From positions 269,942-333,941 of the forward strand of contig JAHCHW010000006.1 in the NCBI GenBank assembly GCA_026129525.1: a DNA stretch of 64,000 nucleotides. Direction: 5' to 3'. Every line of letters starts with the position of its first letter. Position 1 is the first letter of the stretch. The notes below the pieces were generated by a model, which had not been told where the DNA came from, ran no database searches, and was given only the letters and a program-made list of their open reading frames with translations. This stretch comes from Chitinophagales bacterium. Lineage in GTDB: Bacteria; Bacteroidota; Bacteroidia; Chitinophagales; LD1. Shown here one piece after another: positions 46,903 through 56,848 of this stretch. The translations under genes and the position numbers were made by a program.

Positions 46903-48195
46903 TTACTTACTGTTCATTATTTCTTCTATTTCTTCTGCCTCAATGGGGATGTTCGCCATCAGGTCAACCGGTTTGCCGTTGGTAACAAGTATGTTGTTCT
47001 CAATGCGGATGCCTAATTTTTCTTCGCGGATGTAAATGCCCGGCTCGCAGGTAAGTACGGCTCCGGCTTTCAGTTTGCCAAAACGGTTGCCAACATCGTG
47101 CACATCCAACCCAAGAAAGTGTGCAGTACCGTGCGGAAAATATTTTTTGTAAAGCGGATTGTCTTTGCTCTGCTTATTTACTTCCGATTTTTTGAGCAAT
47201 CGTAACTGAATCAATTCACTCTCCATAAATTTTCCTACTTCTTTATTCAGTTCATCGAGTACCACTCCGGCTTTCATCATATCGCGCGCTTCGCGATGCA
47301 CACGCAACACAGCATTGTAAACCGCCTTTTGCCGTTTGGTAAACTTGCCGCTTACCGGAACCGTGCGCGTTAAATCGGCATTGTAGTTGGCGTATTCGGC
47401 AGCGCAATCCATTAGCACCAGTTCGCCTTCTTGGCATTGTGCATTGTTGGTTACGTAATGCAGCACGCAGGCATTTTCGCCTGTTGCTACAATAGGTTCA
47501 TAAGCATGTCCGCTGCCGCGGTTGATGACATACTCGTGTGTCAGTTCCGCCTCAATTTCGTATTCCCAAACTCCGGGTTTAATAAACTTCAATGCACGGA
47601 TAAATCCTTTGCGGGTAATGTCCATTGCCTGCTTTAGCAATTCTACTTCCCATTTCGATTTTACCAAACGCAATTCGTGCATAAGTGGTGCCGAGCGTTC
47701 ATACTTATGCAACGGAAATTTATGCATCAGTTCGCGGGCAAACTTCAGTTCGGTGGCATCGTTCATGGAAATGCTGCGGTCGTGCTCGTTGGTATTTAAG
47801 TAAACATGTTGGGCGTAGTGCATCAACATGCCGAGCGTGCTTTCAAACTGATCGCTCCACATCACATTCTTTATTCCCGATAAATCGGATGCTTCTTGCT
47901 TAGTGTGTTTTCTCCCTTCCCACCACATAACCAGTTCGCTGGTTTTACGCACAAAAAGAATTTCGCGATATTTCTCATCGGGGGCATCGGGAAAGAGAAT
48001 CAAATACGTTTCTTCCTGGTCAATTCCGGTTAGGTAAAACAGGTCGGGGTTTTGCCGCCACTTGTACGATGCATCGGCACTGCGGGTTACAATGTCGTTC
48101 GAAACAAATACAGCGATAGACTGCTTTTGCAGTTTCTTGGTGTAGTTGCTTCGGTTTAAAACAAATAAATCGGCACTTATAGATGAATAACGCAT
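46903..48195 (-). CDS. pepP: Xaa-Pro aminopeptidase
   Basis: About 430 residues from ATG at 48195-48193 (MRYSSISADLFVLNRSNYTK); the longer frame to 48249 adds 18 residues with no counterpart. It is a pita-bread fold metallopeptidase with the five metal ligands visible: Asp in LMDCAAEY, Asp in NADLTRTVP, His in HGTAHFLGLD, Glu in LTCEPGIY and Glu in GIRIENNI. First gene of the leftward operon. Confidence 0.95.
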   Translation of the reverse strand: MRYSSISADLFVLNRSNYTKKLQKQSIAVFVSNDIVTRSADASYKWRQNPDLFYLTGIDQEETYLILFPDAPDEKYREILFVRKTSELVMWWEGRKHTKQEASDLSGIKNVMWSDQFESTLGMLMHYAQHVYLNTNEHDRSISMNDATELKFARELMHKFPLHKYERSAPLMHELRLVKSKWEVELLKQAMDITRKGFIRALKFIKPGVWEYEIEAELTHEYVINRGSGHAYEPIVATGENACVLHYVTNNAQCQEGELVLMDCAAEYANYNADLTRTVPVSGKFTKRQKAVYNAVLRVHREARDMMKAGVVLDELNKEVGKFMESELIQLRLLKKSEVNKQSKDNPLYKKYFPHGTAHFLGLDVHDVGNRFGKLKAGAVLTCEPGIYIREEKLGIRIENNILVTNGKPVDLMANIPIEAEEIEEIMNSK

Positions 48196-48353
48196 AGGTA
48201 TGTAGTTGCTGACGAAAGTAATGGAATTATGAAAAGAGGAAAGTTGCATACCATAGCTTAAATAATTTGGGTATGTACATGTTTACAATTTACAGTATAA
48301 AAATTTCGGCAAGTTGAGTTTGAATACTACATTTAAGTATAAAATCCACCAAT

Positions 48354-49118
48354 ATGAGAAAGCACATTTACTTAGTTCTGTTTTTTTTAATGGCTCTTTC
48401 TGTATCGGGTTTTGCCGAGAAGGAGAAAGCAAAAGATTTTGGTTTCGCAAAGCATAATGCCGAAGTGCAGGTTACACCTCATGCCGACTACCTTATTTAC
48501 GCCAAAGGAAAAGATGTGGGTGCCCCCGATGCGCCTTACGAAAATCGCTACCCGTTTATCGGTTTTAACTTTGGAGCACGCTATATGTTTCGACCTATTG
48601 AGTTGCTGGCGGTTTCGGCAGGGCTTGCTATGCACATGCAGGGAGGCTTTTGGCGGCAACGGGCATATTTCCCGAAAGAGTATGTCGCACTTCGGCAAAA
48701 CTATCACGTGGCAGCATTGATGCTCCCAATTTATTTGCACCTGTTTAAGCAAATGGCAAACAGTACCTTCGAGTTTGCTATTGGTCCCGATTTTTACTTT
48801 CCGGTTTTTCAGCGCACTGCTTCCGCCACCTATAACCCCGATGGAGAAAAAGTAAATTCCGATAAAGATTTTGATAAATATACTACGCAGTATGCCCGCC
48901 AGAATGCCGTGTTCGGGTTGTCAATTTTTCTTGGAGCGCAGTTGTATGTATGCCCTGTGGCTAACCTCTTTATAGGTCCGCAAATTGCCTTTATGAACCT
49001 GGCATATATGGATAAGGATAAGCAGGAAAACCGCTTGAAGTTTGGCGGGTTTTACGATGTTTACTTAGGCTTAAAACTCGGCTTTAGATTTCATTGTAAA
49101 GGAAAGGGCGATAAATAG
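48354..49118 (+). CDS. Outer-membrane beta-barrel-like protein
   Basis: 254 residues, signal peptide ending SVSGFAE, then alternating amphipathic strands (FGARYMFRPIELLAVSAGLA, VYLGLKLGFRFHCKGKG) that fit an eight- to ten-stranded porin-like barrel. Starts with a short charged region. No specific family recognised. Confidence 0.75.
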   Translation: MRKHIYLVLFFLMALSVSGFAEKEKAKDFGFAKHNAEVQVTPHADYLIYAKGKDVGAPDAPYENRYPFIGFNFGARYMFRPIELLAVSAGLAMHMQGGFWRQRAYFPKEYVALRQNYHVAALMLPIYLHLFKQMANSTFEFAIGPDFYFPVFQRTASATYNPDGEKVNSDKDFDKYTTQYARQNAVFGLSIFLGAQLYVCPVANLFIGPQIAFMNLAYMDKDKQENRLKFGGFYDVYLGLKLGFRFHCKGKGDK

Positions 49119-49180
49119 AGTAATTGTTGCTGTCGGTCGATAGAATTGGCGTACCGTTTTGCTTCTTTAAATGCTGAATA

Positions 49181-50371
49181 ATGAAATCATTAATTTCTTT
49201 TTGGGTGTGTGTTTTCGTTTTTGTATCAGCTACCGTAGCTCAGGTACAGTACTTTTATGTTCATCCAAAGGCGACCGATGCCGCTTATACTACTGCCGAT
49301 AGCCACTTAGTGGCGCGCAATGTATCCGCAGCCAATCAAAAACTGTTGCTGTTTATAGGCGGTACGCTCAGCAAGCCGCAGCAGTACGAGTTTTTCAGTT
49401 TGTATGCGGCAGCACACGGCTATCACGTTATCAATGTAAGTTATCCGAACCTTGTAATTACTACCTTGCTGGCAGGCAGCAACGATAGCATGGCTTTTAA
49501 TAAATTTCGCGAGGAAATTTGCTTTGGCACTTCGCTTAGCCCGGTGGTTAGTGTTGATTCGTTTAACTCCATTTACACGCGCACCCTAAAACTCCTCCAA
49601 TATCTTTCGGAAACATACCCGCAAGATGGTTGGGATGGCTTTCTTGTATCGCCTGCACAAATAGATTGGAGCAAAGTAGCGGTTGCCGGACATTCGCAAG
49701 GTTCCGGTCATGCGGCTTATTTTGCAAAACTGTTTGCGGTAGAGCGGGTGTTAATGTTTGCCGGTCCGAACGACTATAGCACATACTTCAACAATGCTGC
49801 CCCATGGCTGCGTACTTCGGGTATTACTCCTCTTTACAAACACTTCACTTTCCTGCATTTACGCGATGAAATTGTGCCCTTCAATCACCAATATCAGAAC
49901 ATAAGCGGCATGGGTATGTTGGCTGCCGATGATACTACCCTTGTAGAAACAACAACTTCCCCTTACGGATATTCAAAATGTTTGTACTCAAATCTTAACC
50001 CAAAAACATCGGGGCAGTACCACAATTCGGTCGTTATTTTTTCTGCTACGCCTTACAATGCCAACAACGAGCCTGAGTTTGACCCGGTATGGCAGTATAT
50101 GTTACTCTCCGATGTTTCTACCGGAATGAATGAACAAGAGTATCCAACGGCTCTTCGCATTTTTCCGAATCCGGCAACAAACTATCTTACTGTGCCGTTG
50201 GCAGGTAAGATGAACGAACCATGCGAAGTGAAAATTTGCGATGCAGTGGGTAACACAGTTTTCCATAACGTTGTTACCGCACTAGATAACCGCATTAACG
50301 TAGCTCAACTGCCGGTGGGAGTTTATTTCTTGTATTACGCTAATACCGTAGCCCGATTTTTTAAAAGGTAA
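49181..50371 (+). CDS. Secreted alpha/beta-hydrolase with T9SS type-A sorting domain
   Basis: 396 residues: signal (ISFWVCVFVFVSATVAQ), hydrolase domain with nucleophile elbow GHSQGSGHA and an upstream GGTLSKP, likely acid at HLRDEIVPF, His in QYHNSVV. The C-terminal domain (LRIFPNPATNYLTVPLAG, then RINVAQLPVGVYFLYY) is a T9SS type-A sorting domain. Substrate unknown. With 6566-8086 it is one of two exported T9SS hydrolases here. Confidence 0.85.
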   Translation: MKSLISFWVCVFVFVSATVAQVQYFYVHPKATDAAYTTADSHLVARNVSAANQKLLLFIGGTLSKPQQYEFFSLYAAAHGYHVINVSYPNLVITTLLAGSNDSMAFNKFREEICFGTSLSPVVSVDSFNSIYTRTLKLLQYLSETYPQDGWDGFLVSPAQIDWSKVAVAGHSQGSGHAAYFAKLFAVERVLMFAGPNDYSTYFNNAAPWLRTSGITPLYKHFTFLHLRDEIVPFNHQYQNISGMGMLAADDTTLVETTTSPYGYSKCLYSNLNPKTSGQYHNSVVIFSATPYNANNEPEFDPVWQYMLLSDVSTGMNEQEYPTALRIFPNPATNYLTVPLAGKMNEPCEVKICDAVGNTVFHNVVTALDNRINVAQLPVGVYFLYYANTVARFFKR

Positions 50372-50504
50372 ATTTTCATTCTTTCACCTTTCACGTTTCA
50401 CTTCCTGTGCCCACCATTTTTTACGTGTAACCGTCTATCCACCAACAAATCCTTCTTTCCCGCAAATGTTTTTGCACTTTTGGTTTTTGAAATTAGTGAA
50501 CTGT

Positions 50505-52757
50505 ATGAACCGCTTCCGCTTAATATTTCTGCTTCCTGCTTTGTTTGTTGTTTCAGGCTTGCAGGCGCAATCGCCCAAATACCGTGTAGTAAGTGTACCG
50601 GTTGCCAAGGGCAACAAACAGCTTAAATTTCCATGGACAGGTGGTATGAACGCCCCGCAGTTTTCATCCTGCGAGTTAAACAACGATGGCATTCCCGACC
50701 TGTTTGTTTTTGACCGCGTAGGCAACAAAGTGCTTACCTACATTAACCTTGGCAATGGTTCCGATACTACTTTCCAGTATGCCCCGCAGTACGAAAATCT
50801 GTTTCCATCCGATTTGGAGCACTGGGCGCTGATACGCGACTACAATAAAGATGGAATCCCCGATATTTTTACCCGCGCGGTTTTTTTCGATGGCAATCCG
50901 TATGTAGGTACTAGGGTGCTTAAAGGCAAAATCGAAAACGGGCATTTGGCTTTTGATGTAGTGCGCCCTGTGTTGTATTACCGTGACGGAAGTTTTGATG
51001 TAAACATTTGGACGAATGTGGATGATATTCCCGTATTTACCGATGTAAACCGCGATGGCGATATAGATATTCTCACTTTTGGCATTTTCGGTTCAACTGT
51101 AGAGTATTACGAAAATCAAACTGTGGAGCACGCAGGCGACCCGCAGTATCATGTCGACTCACTGAAGTTTTTACTCGAAACTATGTGTTGGGGGAATTTT
51201 TCCGAGCACGGACTAACCAACTCCATAATGCTTAATATTTCGTGTAAAGGCACAGGTTCCGATTTATATGAAGAAAACGGAACGCGGCACAGCGGCTCTA
51301 CCATTTTTAATTTCGATGCCGATAACGACCACGATGTTGATTTGCTGTTGGGCGATATTTCGTTTAACAATCTGGTGTTTGTACAAAACTGTGGCGATAG
51401 TTCGTATGCCAATGCCTGTGCGTGGGATTCACTTTTTCCCTCGTGCAACACACCTGCTCTCATGCCAATCTTCCCTGCCGCTTATGGTGTTGATGCCGAT
51501 AATGACGGAACAGAAGATATGCTGGTAGCACCCAATGCGCGGCAAGGCGCTACCGATGTAAGCAATGTAATGTTTTACAAAGGAACAGGGAATCCTGTCT
51601 GTGTGGTAAATTATCAGAGCGATACTTTTCTCACACATCATTCGCTCGATTTTGGTACCGATAGTAAACCTGTGCTGTTCGATTTTAATAACGATGGGTT
51701 GTTGGATATTGTGGTGGGCAACTACGGCTACTTTCGTCCGTTTACTACTTACAAATCAGCTATTGCTGTTTACTTGAACACCGGAACTTCTACTAATCCC
51801 CGTTTCGAGTTACTGACAGACGACTATAACACCTTCAGCAATTTTGCTATTGTGGGTATGCACCCTGCCTTTGGCGATTTGGATGGAGATGGTAAACCCG
51901 ATATGCTTGTAGGTGACCTAACAGGGTATCTCCACTTTTTTAAAAACAACGGCTCTTCGGGCGCCAGTTTTCCGAGTATGACAACTCCGCAGTATTTCGG
52001 TATTGATGTAGGGCAGTATTCTGCACCCTTTATTTATGATGTTAATGGCGATAACCTGAACGATTTGATAATAGGCAGGCGCGATGGACGTATTTCATAT
52101 TACTGGAATTTTGGCACTACTGCTGCTCCGCTCTTTCATGCCGATTCGGTCAATAATTTTTTCGGGAACGTTAATGTAACTGTTCCCGGATTTTTGGATG
52201 GCTACGCTTGTCCGTTTGTTACTACCGATTCGGCAGGCAACAAACTGCTTTACTCCGGCTCAACACAAGGCAGCGTTTTTAAATATCTTATTAACCCGGC
52301 TAACCTCCGCAGCGGTTCATTTCAAATGCTCGACAGCAATGTTGTAGGTGAATCGGTAGGTTCAAAATCGGTTTTTACCATGGCTGATTTAAATAACGAT
52401 GGATGGATGGAATACATTATCGGCAACTCGCGTGGCGGGCTTATGTTTTATTCCGATTCCGTGTGGGATATAAGCACGCTGCCCATTGGTATAGCAAACC
52501 AACCGGAGCATAACGAGCGCTTGTTTATTTACCCGAACCCGGCAAAAGATTTTGTGGTGTGCAGGATAGAAACCGGAAGTATAACAGACACAAAGGTTGA
52601 AGTGGTAAATATGTTGGGGCAGACAGTTGAACTTGATATACGCTTTGCCGAAAAAGAAATCCGTATCAACACACAAGCGCTTCAGCGTGGAGTGTATTTT
52701 GTGCGGATTAAAACCGGCAAGCATTTCTACTCCGGAAAATTTATAGTAGGAGAGTAG
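50505..52757 (+). CDS. Secreted FG-GAP/VCBS repeat protein with T9SS sorting domain
   Basis: 750 residues from ATG 50505 (MNRFRLIFLLPALFVVSGLQ), which starts the signal peptide. At least five repeats of the form D-x-N-x-D-G-x-x-D (LNNDGIPDLFVFD, DYNKDGIPDIF, DVNRDGDIDIL, DFNNDGLLDIV, DLDGDGKPDMLVGD) make a calcium-binding beta-propeller-like surface. It ends with a T9SS type-A domain (LFIYPNPAKDFVVCRI, RGVYFVRIKTGKHFY). Probable surface adhesin or scaffold. Confidence 0.9.
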   Translation: MNRFRLIFLLPALFVVSGLQAQSPKYRVVSVPVAKGNKQLKFPWTGGMNAPQFSSCELNNDGIPDLFVFDRVGNKVLTYINLGNGSDTTFQYAPQYENLFPSDLEHWALIRDYNKDGIPDIFTRAVFFDGNPYVGTRVLKGKIENGHLAFDVVRPVLYYRDGSFDVNIWTNVDDIPVFTDVNRDGDIDILTFGIFGSTVEYYENQTVEHAGDPQYHVDSLKFLLETMCWGNFSEHGLTNSIMLNISCKGTGSDLYEENGTRHSGSTIFNFDADNDHDVDLLLGDISFNNLVFVQNCGDSSYANACAWDSLFPSCNTPALMPIFPAAYGVDADNDGTEDMLVAPNARQGATDVSNVMFYKGTGNPVCVVNYQSDTFLTHHSLDFGTDSKPVLFDFNNDGLLDIVVGNYGYFRPFTTYKSAIAVYLNTGTSTNPRFELLTDDYNTFSNFAIVGMHPAFGDLDGDGKPDMLVGDLTGYLHFFKNNGSSGASFPSMTTPQYFGIDVGQYSAPFIYDVNGDNLNDLIIGRRDGRISYYWNFGTTAAPLFHADSVNNFFGNVNVTVPGFLDGYACPFVTTDSAGNKLLYSGSTQGSVFKYLINPANLRSGSFQMLDSNVVGESVGSKSVFTMADLNNDGWMEYIIGNSRGGLMFYSDSVWDISTLPIGIANQPEHNERLFIYPNPAKDFVVCRIETGSITDTKVEVVNMLGQTVELDIRFAEKEIRINTQALQRGVYFVRIKTGKHFYSGKFIVGE

Positions 52758-52786
52758 ATGTGTGCTACCATACTTATAAAATGACT

Positions 52787-52842
52787 GTCATTGCGATTTT
52801 TTTCCCTGAAACATCTATAGACAAAAAGTTGAAGCAATCTCC
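52787..52842. repeat. Degenerate REP-like element
   Basis: GTCATTGCGA (52787-52796) and GAAGCAATCTCC (52831-52842), with ATTGC and GCAAT in inverse orientation, resemble the dispersed intergenic repeat GTCATTGCGAG...GAAGCAATC seen in many Bacteroidota and other bacteria. Here the middle is replaced by unrelated sequence. Confidence 0.45.
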
Positions 52843-52878
52843 ATGACGTGATTGAATAAACAGAATGCAGATTAACCC

Positions 52879-54093
52879 ATGAAACTCCACCGCGTACTTT
52901 TAAAAGCAGTTATACAAGGGCTTGCCGATGTGCTGCTGCAAAAAAGGCAAGCAGACACCACCGTGGAGCAGTTGCTTGTTTCCAACAAAAACTGGGGTGC
53001 GCGCGACCGGCACTTTATTGCCGATAATATTTACACCCTTATCCGCTACAAGCGACTGTATGAATACTGTGCCGCTGTTAATGCCACTGATGAATCAGCG
53101 TTGTGGCAAATGCTTGGTGCAAAACTGCTGTTGGAAGGTGTCTATGTTTCACGCATTGAAGAATTTTCTTTGTTGAATGCCGAAGGCATTAAAACATTAG
53201 CGGCTCAGGCGCAAACCATCCGTAAGATTCGCGAATCGGTTCCCGATTGGTTAGACCAAACAGGCGTAAACGAAGTAGGAGAGGAGCAATGGGAAAAAGA
53301 AATTCACGCGCTTAACGGTAAAGCCGGTTTCAGCATTCGTATTAATACTCTTAAAACAAATATGGCAGTGGTAAAATCTATTCTGACTAACGAAGGAATT
53401 GATTTCAGCGAAGTGCCCAATACACCCGATGCACTGCTTATACACAGCCGTAAAAATTTCCGGAATTTCCCCGCTTATAAAAACGGCTTGTTCGAAATTC
53501 AGGATGTGGCATCGCAGTTAGTGGCACCAATGCTTGCTGCTGAACCCGGAATGATGGTGATTGACGGCTGTGCCGGTGCCGGAGGTAAAGCGTTGCACCT
53601 TGCCGCCCTTATGCACAACCAAGGCGAGATACTAGCAGTAGATATAAAGCCCGAAAAATTGGCACAACTGAAACTACGCGCTACAAGGTCAGGTGTAACT
53701 ATCATTGAACCGTTTAATGCCGAACAACTAACGCGAGGCACACAAACAAAACTTGCCAATGCAGTTGACCGGATTTTGATTGATGCCCCCTGCTCCGGTA
53801 GCGGAGTGCTCCGCAGAAAACCCGATGCCAAATGGAGCTTAACTCCGGCTTTCATCAGCGAATTGAGGCAAACACAAGCACAACTGCTGCAACTGTATGC
53901 GCCAATGCTTAAACCGGGCGGCATATTGGTCTATTCTACATGCAGTATTTTCTCTTCCGAAAACGAAAAACAGATACAAACTTTTCTTGTAACGCAGGCG
54001 AGCAATTTTGAACTACTGGAGGAAAAGAAAATATCACCCGCCCAAACCGGCTTCGATGGTTTTTACATGGCAAAATTGAAGAAGTTGCGGTAG
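52879..54093 (+). CDS. RsmB/NOP-family rRNA cytosine-C5 methyltransferase
   Basis: 404 residues: an N-terminal NusB-like helical domain (to ~160) and a SAM-dependent methyltransferase domain with VIDGCAGAGGKALHLAAL (motif I), IDAPCSGSGVLRRKPDAKWS (motif IV with the first Cys) and YSTCSIFSSENEKQI (motif VI with the second, catalytic Cys). Modifies a cytosine in 16S rRNA (probably C967 by E. coli numbering). Last ordinary chromosomal gene before the accessory region. Confidence 0.9.
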   Translation: MKLHRVLLKAVIQGLADVLLQKRQADTTVEQLLVSNKNWGARDRHFIADNIYTLIRYKRLYEYCAAVNATDESALWQMLGAKLLLEGVYVSRIEEFSLLNAEGIKTLAAQAQTIRKIRESVPDWLDQTGVNEVGEEQWEKEIHALNGKAGFSIRINTLKTNMAVVKSILTNEGIDFSEVPNTPDALLIHSRKNFRNFPAYKNGLFEIQDVASQLVAPMLAAEPGMMVIDGCAGAGGKALHLAALMHNQGEILAVDIKPEKLAQLKLRATRSGVTIIEPFNAEQLTRGTQTKLANAVDRILIDAPCSGSGVLRRKPDAKWSLTPAFISELRQTQAQLLQLYAPMLKPGGILVYSTCSIFSSENEKQIQTFLVTQASNFELLEEKKISPAQTGFDGFYMAKLKKLR

Positions 54094-54276
54094 AAGTGGA
54101 ACAAGTTTTTCACTGATGGCTAGCACAATTGACTTTCGGCAAGCGCGCAACAGTAGAACGGTAAACGAAATTTTTTAAATTAGAGTTTCGGATATTATAG
54201 AGTTGGCAGCAAGGCTACTATAGCAGCTCCAGCGTTTTGGGCGGTAAGCACGGACAAAAAAGACAACCAACGCACA

Positions 54277-54336
54277 ATGCGGCACATTTGGTTGTCCCAC
54301 GCACTGGCTAACCCTTCACAACCAAAAGAGCCGCAT
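54277..54336. repeat. Two-part hairpin element A, upstream of the RM genes
   Basis: Outer arms ATGCGGC (54277-54283) and GCCGCAT (54330-54336), then ACA opposite AGA, then inner arms TTTGGTTGT (54287-54295) and ACAACCAAA (54318-54326), loop of 22 bases beginning CCCACGCA. The ACA/AGA pairing (A.A, C:G, A.A) and CCACGCA in the loop are shared with the copy at 59113-59178, although the arms differ in sequence. A wider GCAAGGC/GCCTTGC inverted pair (about 54207 and 54341) encloses it. It ends 34 bases before the RM gene start. Confidence 0.7.
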
Positions 54337-54370
54337 TTTTGCCTTGCTCCAGTTAAACCAACGGGAGCAA

Positions 54371-56848
54371 ATGACAAGAGACAAATTTTCAGTTGAAGAA
54401 AGAAAATCATTTTACAATGCGATTCTTCACCTTGACACTGACAAGGACTATGTAGTAGCAGACAAAGAGAACGACACTCTCAGCTATACAAGCAAAATTA
54501 AAAGCCATGAGAAAATCTCAGGCAGACCGAGTGACGAAGAACTTACGCGGGCTATAATTTTATTGCAACTCATTAAGAATTACGACTACGATTCAGCAAA
54601 AATCGAGATTGAAAATTCATTTGAAATTGGCGGACATAATGAAGAACGAGCAAGAGCAGTAGAAACAGACATTTGCATCAAAAATGCAAAAGGTGAAATA
54701 GAAATACTTTGCGAAGTAAAGCGTATTCACAAATACGAGGGAACAAACGATACAGCAATTAAACGACAACTGTTTTATCCGTTTGAAAATGTCGTTAAGT
54801 ATCACAAAGCAAAATATTTGTTTCATTTATCGGTTGAAATACCTCAAAGCAAAGAACACTTTCCGCTTCAATGTATCGGTATTGACACATCAATTTCAAA
54901 ATCATACAAAGAGTGGGAAAAGCAAGGAAAAACTCCTCACTTCCTTGACTTCAACAAGTCAGGAGAAAAGCCAATCATTCAGGAGGTTTTTGTAAAGTTG
55001 GAGGGTGACGAGCAAAACATTGACAAGAAATTCAAAGACCTCAATGATGATTTCGGAATTGATTTTATTAAACGGACTTGGAAAAACCTGAATGATTATA
55101 TCTGGGGCGGCACTTTGGAGGACAACAAGAAATTTGAAAACTTCAATAGAGTTTTGTTAGCCAAAATTTATGATGAGCGAAAAACGAAAACGGGAACCCC
55201 GTATTCGTTTCAACGCAAATTTAAAGGCGGCTTACCGCAAACGGAAGAAGAACTTGCATCAGACATTGATTTACTTTATCGCAGGGCTTATGTAGAATAC
55301 TTATCAAAAGACAAAGACATTGAGTTAAGCAGTATAAAAGGAATTGACTTCAAAGAATTTTCAATTTCACTAACTGCAAAATGCGTAGAACAACTTCAAT
55401 CAATTTCGTTTCATAAAAACCGATACAAAAACGTAGATATTCTCGGAGAATTTTATGAAATGGTTATTAGGGATGCGTTCAAACAAACCAAAGGTTTGTT
55501 TCTGACGCATCCTAATATCGTGTTGTTTATTCTTTCTGTTCTTGAAGTGGAAGATGTTGTAAAACAAAAATTGAAAAAGCCCGATGAAGACCCTCGCTAT
55601 CGCTTGCCATATGTAATTGACCCGAGTTGCGGAACAGGAACATTTCTTATTCATTACATGCACTATGTTCAATCGTATCTCGAAAAGAATTACAAAAAAA
55701 TAATCGGTGGCGATGAAGATGTGAAAGATTTTATTGAGCGAAACATACTTGATAAACACGCATACAAATGGGTGATTGATTATGTGTATGGCATAGACAG
55801 CGAACCAGTTTTAGCAACAGCTTGCCAGATCAACTTGATTTTACACGGTGATGGCAGCACGAACATTTACAATGCAGATGGACTTGAAAATTTTTCGGAG
55901 TATGCAAAAATGCAGGTAATACGAAATGCAAATATTCTCTCAACACAAGTTCAGAATGGCTTTGACTTTTACGAGAAGGACTGTTTGAACAAGTTTGATA
56001 TAATAATTTCAAATCCACCTTTCAATGTAAATATCAACAAAGGAAGCATTCAGGATAACTTTACAATTAAAGGTAAATCAGAAGCATATTTTTTAGAAAG
56101 GTGGTATCAACTTTTAAAACCGGGCGGACGAATCGGAGTTGTATTACCGGAAAGTTTCTTTTCGGTTGAGGATGATATTAAGGGGAGAATGTTCCTATAC
56201 AAGCATTTCAACTTAAAAGCAGTAGTTTCTTTGCCTAATCATGCTTTTCAACCGCACACGCCAACTTCAACAAGTTTGTTGTTTGCCAGCAAGAAAACGA
56301 AAAAGGAGGAGGAGAAATTTAAGGAACTGTGGGACAAATATTCCATTGAGTTTGACGAAAACACAAACAAAATTCTAAAACTGCTCCCTGCAAACAAAAC
56401 TGATGTTGACTTTTCAATTAAAAACAGGAAGCACGATAACAGCGTAGAAAAAATCATCGCAAATGTTGAACAGAAATGCACAAAAGAATTAGGGAAAGGA
56501 TTTATCGTGTTCCCGTTTTTTGCCGACACATTTTTATTCGCAGAGGAGAACTTCAATAAATTGAAGAAAACACTTAAAGACACGATAACAACAAATAAAG
56601 ACCGTTGGATATTATTCAAAGTCGCCACGCAACAGAAAAGAGAATTTTACAATTTCTCTATTCAAGAACTTGGTTATAAAGCAGGTAAAAAGGGTTCAAA
56701 AGACAAACCGAATGAACTAATGACGGTTTACGGAAAAGACGGAAAGAAAATATACAACATAAAGTATTCGCACAGTTGGGAAACGATTGATGCAAAAGAC
56801 ACTGTAACGGTATTAGGAAAAATCAAAGCATTAAACTTATGGCAATAG
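54371..56848 (+). CDS. Restriction-modification fusion: PD-(D/E)XK nuclease plus N6-adenine methyltransferase
   Basis: 825 residues from ATG 54371 (MTRDKFSVEERKSFY), preceded by GGGAG at a good spacing. Residues ~1-140 hold an HsdR_N-like nuclease: VETDICIKNA (D100) and EILCEVKR (E115, K117). From ~340 it is HsdM-like: DPSCGTGTF (417-425, SAM motif I) and SNPPF (catalytic NPPF at ~548), with PGGRIGVVLPESFF after it. No SF2 helicase/translocase is present, so this is not a classical type I HsdR or HsdM. Architecture resembles the BcgI-like type IIB/IIG A subunit. The next gene overlaps by 10 bases and supplies specificity. Confidence 0.85.
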   Translation: MTRDKFSVEERKSFYNAILHLDTDKDYVVADKENDTLSYTSKIKSHEKISGRPSDEELTRAIILLQLIKNYDYDSAKIEIENSFEIGGHNEERARAVETDICIKNAKGEIEILCEVKRIHKYEGTNDTAIKRQLFYPFENVVKYHKAKYLFHLSVEIPQSKEHFPLQCIGIDTSISKSYKEWEKQGKTPHFLDFNKSGEKPIIQEVFVKLEGDEQNIDKKFKDLNDDFGIDFIKRTWKNLNDYIWGGTLEDNKKFENFNRVLLAKIYDERKTKTGTPYSFQRKFKGGLPQTEEELASDIDLLYRRAYVEYLSKDKDIELSSIKGIDFKEFSISLTAKCVEQLQSISFHKNRYKNVDILGEFYEMVIRDAFKQTKGLFLTHPNIVLFILSVLEVEDVVKQKLKKPDEDPRYRLPYVIDPSCGTGTFLIHYMHYVQSYLEKNYKKIIGGDEDVKDFIERNILDKHAYKWVIDYVYGIDSEPVLATACQINLILHGDGSTNIYNADGLENFSEYAKMQVIRNANILSTQVQNGFDFYEKDCLNKFDIIISNPPFNVNINKGSIQDNFTIKGKSEAYFLERWYQLLKPGGRIGVVLPESFFSVEDDIKGRMFLYKHFNLKAVVSLPNHAFQPHTPTSTSLLFASKKTKKEEEKFKELWDKYSIEFDENTNKILKLLPANKTDVDFSIKNRKHDNSVEKIIANVEQKCTKELGKGFIVFPFFADTFLFAEENFNKLKKTLKDTITTNKDRWILFKVATQQKREFYNFSIQELGYKAGKKGSKDKPNELMTVYGKDGKKIYNIKYSHSWETIDAKDTVTVLGKIKALNLWQ

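Noticed and set aside
54195..54410. 71-residue minus-strand open frame upstream of the RM gene
   Set aside because: It covers hairpin element A and crosses the RM start in antisense; no protein-like pattern.
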